Source: CAYMFD01 sp964389475 (GTDB lineage Bacteria; Bacteroidota; Bacteroidia; Chitinophagales; Saprospiraceae). Taken from it: 56,817 nucleotides of DNA. Positions within the stretch are counted from its first letter, which is position 1. Each line of letters opens with the position of its first letter. Made by a program: the position numbers and the translations under genes. Under the pieces are notes generated by a model. That model saw only the letters and a program-made list of their open reading frames with translations. It had not been told where the DNA came from and did not search any database. Shown in pieces: positions 52,212 through 56,817 of the stretch. The stretch spans positions 1 through 56,817 of the forward strand of contig CAYMFD010000012.1 in NCBI GenBank assembly GCA_964389475.1. Direction: 5' to 3'.

Positions 52212-53225
52212 TTACATCGCCTCCTCAGCAAAGAAGTCGTAGCCGACCAGCAGCTTACCTATAACTCTTTGCTGGCCTACACCTAGACGACCTAATTCAT
52301 CTACGACGTAGTACCGCGTTACTAACTTGCTGGCCTCTACCTCGTGTATGTGTAGTTCTGGATCGATGAAGTCTCTGAAGGGTATCAACTTGATGACTTG
52401 ATCTCTGCCTTCTTTGACATCGATAGTGATCTCTGCGAAAGGCTCTATCTGAGCGATACTATCCTGTGTCTTGTTACGTAAGTCCCATCCCTCTAAGGCT
52501 ATGCGATCTAGGGTGTGTAGGTAGGCGTCGATCTTGGCAGCCTCGGCCGTAATCGTGGGTTTATCACCGCTAGGGTGGCTTAGGCTAAAGCCCGATGCCG
52601 TGCGGTCAGCCCTCCAGGACTGGCTATCATCGCTAGGGTAGCGAACACCGACACTCTCGATATTTTCTGGTTTTTGCTGGACGATCACTCGGCTACGCAT
52701 ACGATCCTCTGTGATCATAAAGCGGTGTCTAAATCCACCGGTGAGGTTCTTAAGCTCCATCGCATAGGGCTGGTTACTGCCTTCTAGTAGCATGTAGGTG
52801 CCGTTACCGTCAGCGACATCACTACCGACATACATAGTCTTGAGTAGCTTATCATTTTTGCCAAAAAGCTGCACCTTGATCCCGCCTCTTCTCATAGAGT
52901 GGACGATATTATCTACGGCTGGTCCCGGTGGTATGTGATTGACCTGCGTACGATCAAATACGGATAGGATGGTCGGTATGACGAATTCGCTGATCTTGAA
53001 CTCATCACCATTATAATACCAGCTGTCTCCCTTGCGGTCTAGCGTGTAAGGCGTAAGTGACTTATGCGCAACGAAGACCTTGTGGATGTCCTCCCTAGGG
53101 ACGATAAAGTCTCTGTCATTCATAATGGTACGTACCTTACTTTGCTGTCCGTCCTCCTTAGTCATAAAGTAGGCGGCGCCTCCGAGGATACCGAGTATGA
53201 TTAATCCAGTAATTATATTTCGCAT
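52212..53225 (-). CDS. DUF4340 protein linked to the GldG gene
   Basis: 337 residues from the ATG at 53225; the frame extends 11 codons further, but MRNIITGLIILGILGGAAYF is a proper N-terminal transmembrane anchor. The rest is a soluble, beta-rich DUF4340 region (PREDIHKVFVAHKSLTPYTL ... SWYYNGDEFKISEFVIPTIL) in the periplasm. In many bacteria a DUF4340 protein is encoded after a GldG-like ABC auxiliary protein, as here (gap ~95 bp to gldG), so it probably belongs to the same complex. Its exact role is unknown. Confidence 0.82.
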   Translation of the reverse strand: MRNIITGLIILGILGGAAYFMTKEDGQQSKVRTIMNDRDFIVPREDIHKVFVAHKSLTPYTLDRKGDSWYYNGDEFKISEFVIPTILSVFDRTQVNHIPPGPAVDNIVHSMRRGGIKVQLFGKNDKLLKTMYVGSDVADGNGTYMLLEGSNQPYAMELKNLTGGFRHRFMITEDRMRSRVIVQQKPENIESVGVRYPSDDSQSWRADRTASGFSLSHPSGDKPTITAEAAKIDAYLHTLDRIALEGWDLRNKTQDSIAQIEPFAEITIDVKEGRDQVIKLIPFRDFIDPELHIHEVEASKLVTRYYVVDELGRLGVGQQRVIGKLLVGYDFFAEEAM

Positions 53226-53319
53226 AGTATCGCTTACAGTATTAGCGTGACAATTCAATAATGATGGTCGAGTGGTGCAAATGTAGCCTTCACCGATCTC
53301 TTACTTGGTCACCTTGGCG

Positions 53320-55014
53320 TCATCGAGCAAATCTCCTCCGCCTAATCATCGTAAAGATGAGCCCAAACAGTGCTAAGAGTACCAATGGCAGGGCGACATT
53401 AAGTATTTGGTAATAGCGCTTCTGGTCTCTCGTCTTAGCAGGGTCTAGCAGCCTGAGCTTGACTTCTTTGGCTCTCGCGGTCAGTACATTGTCATCATCG
53501 ACTAGGTACTCCACGGCATTGGCTATGAAGGTCTCATTGCCCTTGTAGATGTTCCTCGTCCAGTAGTTAAAGCCTATTTCGGTCGTCTGTCCAGTCTGTT
53601 CGTCTACTCTGTTTTTGACAAAGTCACTATCAGAGATCCATATCTGCTTAGTCGGGTAGCTCTCAGCACGATAAGTAGAGCCAACCTGCTCGATCACACC
53701 TTTGAGATCGTTGGTCACTCTATTTTTAAAGGCAGAGCTAAAGGTACCCTCGGCCAGTACAGCAATCGGCTGTGGGCCTTTGTTAAACAGGGCTGGCTGT
53801 GCATCCACCTCCGTAATCCTTGTGGTCAGCTGCATAGGCACATACTTGTACCTAGACTTGGGGCTGGTCTCGAGTAAGGTCGTATACGTCACATCTAGGG
53901 GTGTCTCCAGGACCGTTATCGTCGATGGGAAGTAAGGGTTGAACTGCCCGATATTCTTGACGATGGGGTGCCCCGTCCGTGGTACGATCAGTGGGTGAAA
54001 GAACCATGGCTTTTGGTCTAGCTGTGCCTTTTCACCTACGTAGCCTACCACTTGCGGTATGGTGGTCGACTGATAGTCCATCACAGCATTGGTCTCTACT
54101 CGTACACCATAATTGAAAAATAGGTCGTCAAGCCCATGGTCTACCACGGTGGGAGAGTATACACCGGCCGCAGCGATGCTGTCGAGTCGCGTATGCAGCT
54201 GGTCGATCATCCAGATCACCTTGCCACCATGCATGATGTAGTGATCTAGCTTGAACTGGTCTTTGTAACTAAATGCCGATTTGGGCCCTGGGACGATCAC
54301 CAAGTCTATCTTATCACTGATGAGGACGATGCTATCGAGGTTGAGGTAGGCGACATCATAGTACCTGCGTAGCTCGCCCTCCAGGCGGTAGAGGTATTTT
54401 CGTTCGATCTCGTCTTGACCGGTAGTGATGACGATATTCTTCTTGTCTACTTCCCGTAGCTTCTGCAGGGCAGAAACGAACTTGTACTCCAGCAGGGAGA
54501 TACTGTTGTTGATACCAACCTCCTGATCTTGACCAGGTATCTGCTCCTCTAGGAGTTGGACGACAGCCGTACGTGGTCCGTAGGTCACCACCGCATATGG
54601 GTAGGTCATGCGATCTACACGCTGGTCATCCTCGACATAGGTGAGTCGCATGGGGTAGATGCCTCTTTCTTTTAGTTTTTCGAGGGTAGCCTTGCGATCT
54701 TCTGGGTTGCCTTCATTAGGATCTTGAAAGTCATAGTCGATGGTACCGGTCACATCGTTGAGGTCTTTGACAAGCTCCTCTGTAGCATTGCGTAAGCGCT
54801 TAAATCCTGCGGGAAACTTGCCTTCTAGCAAGACCTTGATAAAAACGGGTTCCTTGAGCTCCTTTAGCGTCTTGACAGAGGCATCGGTAAGGGTAAATCG
54901 CTTATCCTCTGTCAGGTCGATGTAGCCGTGCTTGTAGTTGCTGATCACATTGATAGCGATCAGTATGCCTAGCAGTATGGCGGCTTTGATGACGATCTCT
55001 ACTTTTGCACTCAT
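53320..55014 (-). CDS. gldG: Gliding-motility ABC transporter auxiliary protein GldG
   Basis: 564 residues. One N-terminal transmembrane segment (VIKAAILLGILIAINVI), a large periplasmic part with the ABC_transp_aux / DUF4350 features (DLTEDKRFTLTDASVKTLKE at 34-53; VIWMIDQLHTRLD), and a C-terminal transmembrane helix followed by arginines (LPLVLLALFGLIFTMIRRRR). Its start overlaps the gldF stop by 4 nt (ATGA). GldA, GldF and GldG form an ABC transporter needed for gliding in Flavobacterium johnsoniae. Confidence 0.93.
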   Translation of the reverse strand: MSAKVEIVIKAAILLGILIAINVISNYKHGYIDLTEDKRFTLTDASVKTLKELKEPVFIKVLLEGKFPAGFKRLRNATEELVKDLNDVTGTIDYDFQDPNEGNPEDRKATLEKLKERGIYPMRLTYVEDDQRVDRMTYPYAVVTYGPRTAVVQLLEEQIPGQDQEVGINNSISLLEYKFVSALQKLREVDKKNIVITTGQDEIERKYLYRLEGELRRYYDVAYLNLDSIVLISDKIDLVIVPGPKSAFSYKDQFKLDHYIMHGGKVIWMIDQLHTRLDSIAAAGVYSPTVVDHGLDDLFFNYGVRVETNAVMDYQSTTIPQVVGYVGEKAQLDQKPWFFHPLIVPRTGHPIVKNIGQFNPYFPSTITVLETPLDVTYTTLLETSPKSRYKYVPMQLTTRITEVDAQPALFNKGPQPIAVLAEGTFSSAFKNRVTNDLKGVIEQVGSTYRAESYPTKQIWISDSDFVKNRVDEQTGQTTEIGFNYWTRNIYKGNETFIANAVEYLVDDDNVLTARAKEVKLRLLDPAKTRDQKRYYQILNVALPLVLLALFGLIFTMIRRRRFAR

Positions 55015-55742
55015 TGTCTACGTACAGTTAAAGCTGTGAAAGTCAGATATATAAAGAATGTCACGACCGAGGCGAAATAGATGATATCGCGGCTGTCGAT
55101 GGCTCCTTTGCTGATATTGTCATAGTGGTAGCTGATACCGATCTGCTGTATCATGGCATCGAGTGTACCCGTAAATGCCGTCATGCGACCCAGGTAATCA
55201 AAACCCCAGTAGATCACAAAACACAAGAAAGCACCGAGCACAAAGGCGACGATCTGATTGCGGGTAATACTACTGGCGAATATGCCTACCGCTACAAAGG
55301 ATGCCGCAAGCGATATGAGTCCGATGTAGCTGCCGATTACCTCGCCATCGTCAAGGTTGCCGGGAGGAGCTCCTAGCTGCTGTATGCTATAGTAGTACAC
55401 GAGGGTAGGGATGATGGCAATGATGACAAGCACGAGATTAGCCAAGTACTTACCGATGACGATCTCGCTATCCCGCAGTGGTTTGGTATATAAAAACTCA
55501 ATCGTACCGCTCACCCGCTCCTCTGCGAATGATGACATCGTGATAGCTGGTATGAGGAATAGGAATACCATCGGCGCCATCACGAATAGCTGCTCCATGG
55601 TCGCATAGTTGTACTCCAGAATACTCGTATCGCTAAATACCCACATGAATAGACCGATCACAACCAAGAAGAAGGCGATGACGATATATCCGATCAAGGA
55701 GCTGAAGAACTGCGCTATTTCTTTTTTGAAAATACTAAGCAT
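55011..55742 (-). CDS. gldF: Gliding-motility ABC transporter permease GldF
   Basis: 243 residues with six predicted transmembrane helices. MLSIFKKEIAQFFSSLIGYI is the conserved N-terminus of ABC-2-type GldF permeases, and FAEERVSGTIEFLYTKPLRD is the cytoplasmic coupling loop. Overlaps gldA by 8 nt and gldG by 4 nt, so the three genes are translated together from the gldA promoter. Confidence 0.93.
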   Translation of the reverse strand: MLSIFKKEIAQFFSSLIGYIVIAFFLVVIGLFMWVFSDTSILEYNYATMEQLFVMAPMVFLFLIPAITMSSFAEERVSGTIEFLYTKPLRDSEIVIGKYLANLVLVIIAIIPTLVYYYSIQQLGAPPGNLDDGEVIGSYIGLISLAASFVAVGIFASSITRNQIVAFVLGAFLCFVIYWGFDYLGRMTAFTGTLDAMIQQIGISYHYDNISKGAIDSRDIIYFASVVTFFIYLTFTALTVRRQ

Positions 55743-56664
55743 GTCCCTTGTCTTTGGTGGTCAATTGCTGGAATATCTCCTCGACGGTAAATACCTCTTT
55801 ACGCATATCGATGATCGTAGCGCCTGCTGCTGTTACGGCTCTAGATATCATGGGTCGGCAGTCTGTCTTGGCCGTCACCGTGATCTGATAGCTGCCCCGT
55901 CCTAGGCTAGTGGCGCTTGTCACTCCCTCTAGGCCAGTGAGCATAGGTGTATGATCCTTGTCCTGCTCTAGTACAGTCAGGTGTATTACGGTCTGGCCCG
56001 CTATACGCGACTGTAGTCGCTCTATCGGGTCATTGGCTACGAGCTTACCCTGGTCGATGATGACCACTTGGTCACACAGCGCCTGTACCTCTTGCATGAT
56101 ATGTGTGCTAAATATGACGGTCTTCTCCTGCCCCAGGGCCTTGATGAGACTGCGTATCTCGACGAGTTGGTTCATATCGAGTCCACTGGTAGGTTCGTCT
56201 AGTATCAATACTTCTGGATCGTGGATCATGGCCTGCGCCAGCCCTACACGCTGTCGGTATCCCTTACTGAGGGCTCCCACGAGTTTGTGCTGTTCTCTGC
56301 CTAGCCCTGTCATGTCTATGAGTGACTCTATCCGCTTTTTCTTGTCCTTGATACGATGTACCCCCGCCACGAACTGTAGGTACTCCCGCACATACATGTT
56401 GAGGTATAGAGGATTGTGCTCCGGCAGGTAGCCGACCTTACGTCGTACCTCGAGAGAGTCCTCAAGGATGCTGTATCCGGCGACGGTAGCATCTCCTGAT
56501 GATGGGGCTATGTACCCCGTCAGCATCTTCATGGTCGTGGACTTGCCCGCACCATTGGGCCCCAAGAAGCCCAGAATCTGTCCCGCACGCGTAGAGAAGG
56601 ATAGATCATCTACCGCCCTCTGCTGCCCATATACCTTCGTAAGTTGCCTAACTTCTACTGACAT
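55735..56664 (-). CDS. gldA: Gliding-motility ABC transporter ATPase GldA
   Basis: 309 residues. ATPase motifs are Walker A GPNGAGKST, signature LSKGYRQRVGLAQAM, Walker B VLILDEPTSGLD and the switch His in VIFSTHIMQEV. The C-terminal ~85 residues (VIHLTVLEQDKDH ... REVFTVEEIFQQLTTKDKG-like end) form the extra domain of the GldA/CcmA group. First gene of gldA-gldF-gldG-DUF4340. In F. johnsoniae gldA lies apart from gldFG; here they are adjacent. Confidence 0.93.
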   Translation of the reverse strand: MSVEVRQLTKVYGQQRAVDDLSFSTRAGQILGFLGPNGAGKSTTMKMLTGYIAPSSGDATVAGYSILEDSLEVRRKVGYLPEHNPLYLNMYVREYLQFVAGVHRIKDKKKRIESLIDMTGLGREQHKLVGALSKGYRQRVGLAQAMIHDPEVLILDEPTSGLDMNQLVEIRSLIKALGQEKTVIFSTHIMQEVQALCDQVVIIDQGKLVANDPIERLQSRIAGQTVIHLTVLEQDKDHTPMLTGLEGVTSATSLGRGSYQITVTAKTDCRPMISRAVTAAGATIIDMRKEVFTVEEIFQQLTTKDKGHA

Positions 56665-56817
56665 CCTGTAATTCTACGACCCTTCTGATTATCGATCTGC
56701 GAAGTTAAACGCTATGTCTTAATTGAAGTTGTTTGCGTCGCCTTCCTTTTTGCGCCTAGGCGACTTGATGTGGATAGGTAGGAGTGGGTCGGAGATTTCG
56801 ATTCCGCTTCGCTACAC
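56665..56817. other. Region upstream of gldA at the scaffold end
   Basis: 153 bp with the presumed gldA promoter. The last ~30 bases contain GTCGGAGATTTCGA, which also occurs near 19158. The scaffold may end at another repeat. No gene is seen. Confidence 0.35.

Overview
The window looks like one assembled scaffold from a Bacteroidota genome, most likely a Saprospira/Lewinella-type lineage (family placement is inference). The evidence is: three large secreted proteins with type IX secretion (T9SS) C-terminal sorting domains; a gliding-motility operon gldA-gldF-gldG; a SprB-repeat adhesin; two DUF6089 (PorG-like) proteins; an HMG-CoA synthase of the mevalonate route; a cold-shock protein with the Bacteroidota-type basic N-terminus; and several -7 boxes of the TAnnTTTG type. 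No rRNA or tRNA gene was seen.

Layout. 1-2058: the end of a frameshifted carboxypeptidase-regulatory-domain gene that abuts a repeat, then a decayed IS4-type transposase. 2086-8670: a T9SS secreted protein, a lipoprotein whose start lies in a 30-bp tandem duplication, and a ddpX/ligA pair. 8974-15762: HMG-CoA synthase, a 165-bp imperfect palindromic element with a terminator at its centre, a YfbK-like VWA protein, a lipoprotein, a TMEM175-like channel, a peroxiredoxin-like protein and a cold-shock protein. 15844-22115: clpB with an unusual basic tail, a nested inverted-repeat element, and topA. 22198-30455: a Phd/VapC toxin-antitoxin pair, mutS2, a P-loop ATPase behind three 14-bp iterons, a YgiQ radical-SAM protein, a non-coding array, and an AAA/DUF4143 ATPase. 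30481-41725: SGNH-like, YdeI-like, two DUF6089, M16 peptidase, GT39 glycosyltransferase, SbcD and PhoD-like genes. 41728-45347: the SprB-like adhesin, interrupted by an assembly gap. 46233-52202: CIA30 protein, another T9SS secreted protein, Tex, and an RluA-type pseudouridine synthase. 52212-56664: DUF4340 protein and gldG, gldF, gldA on the minus strand.

Most striking region. Between ygiQ and the AAA/DUF4143 ATPase (28598-29275) lies a higher-order array. Fifteen copies of a motif close to CTGCAGATTGAAAGT stand in three groups of five. Spacing is exactly 22 bp within each group, and the groups repeat at exactly 282 bp. Matching positions in different groups share their linkers, so the 282-bp block is the inherited unit. 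The array runs into the promoter of the ATPase. Four kilobases upstream another P-loop ATPase has three 14-bp iterons (TGTAGCATAAAAC-like) running into a perfect TATCTTTG box 4 nt before its ATG, which implies a leaderless mRNA. The two ATPases and their phased upstream repeats are the best candidate here for an undescribed regulatory or DNA-binding system.

Assembly notes. Two exact 55-bp duplications (1-55 with 10606-10660, and the two flanks of the 100-N gap) suggest a k=55 de Bruijn assembly. Collapsing the gap flanks restores a complete T9SS C-terminus, so the gap is probably spurious.
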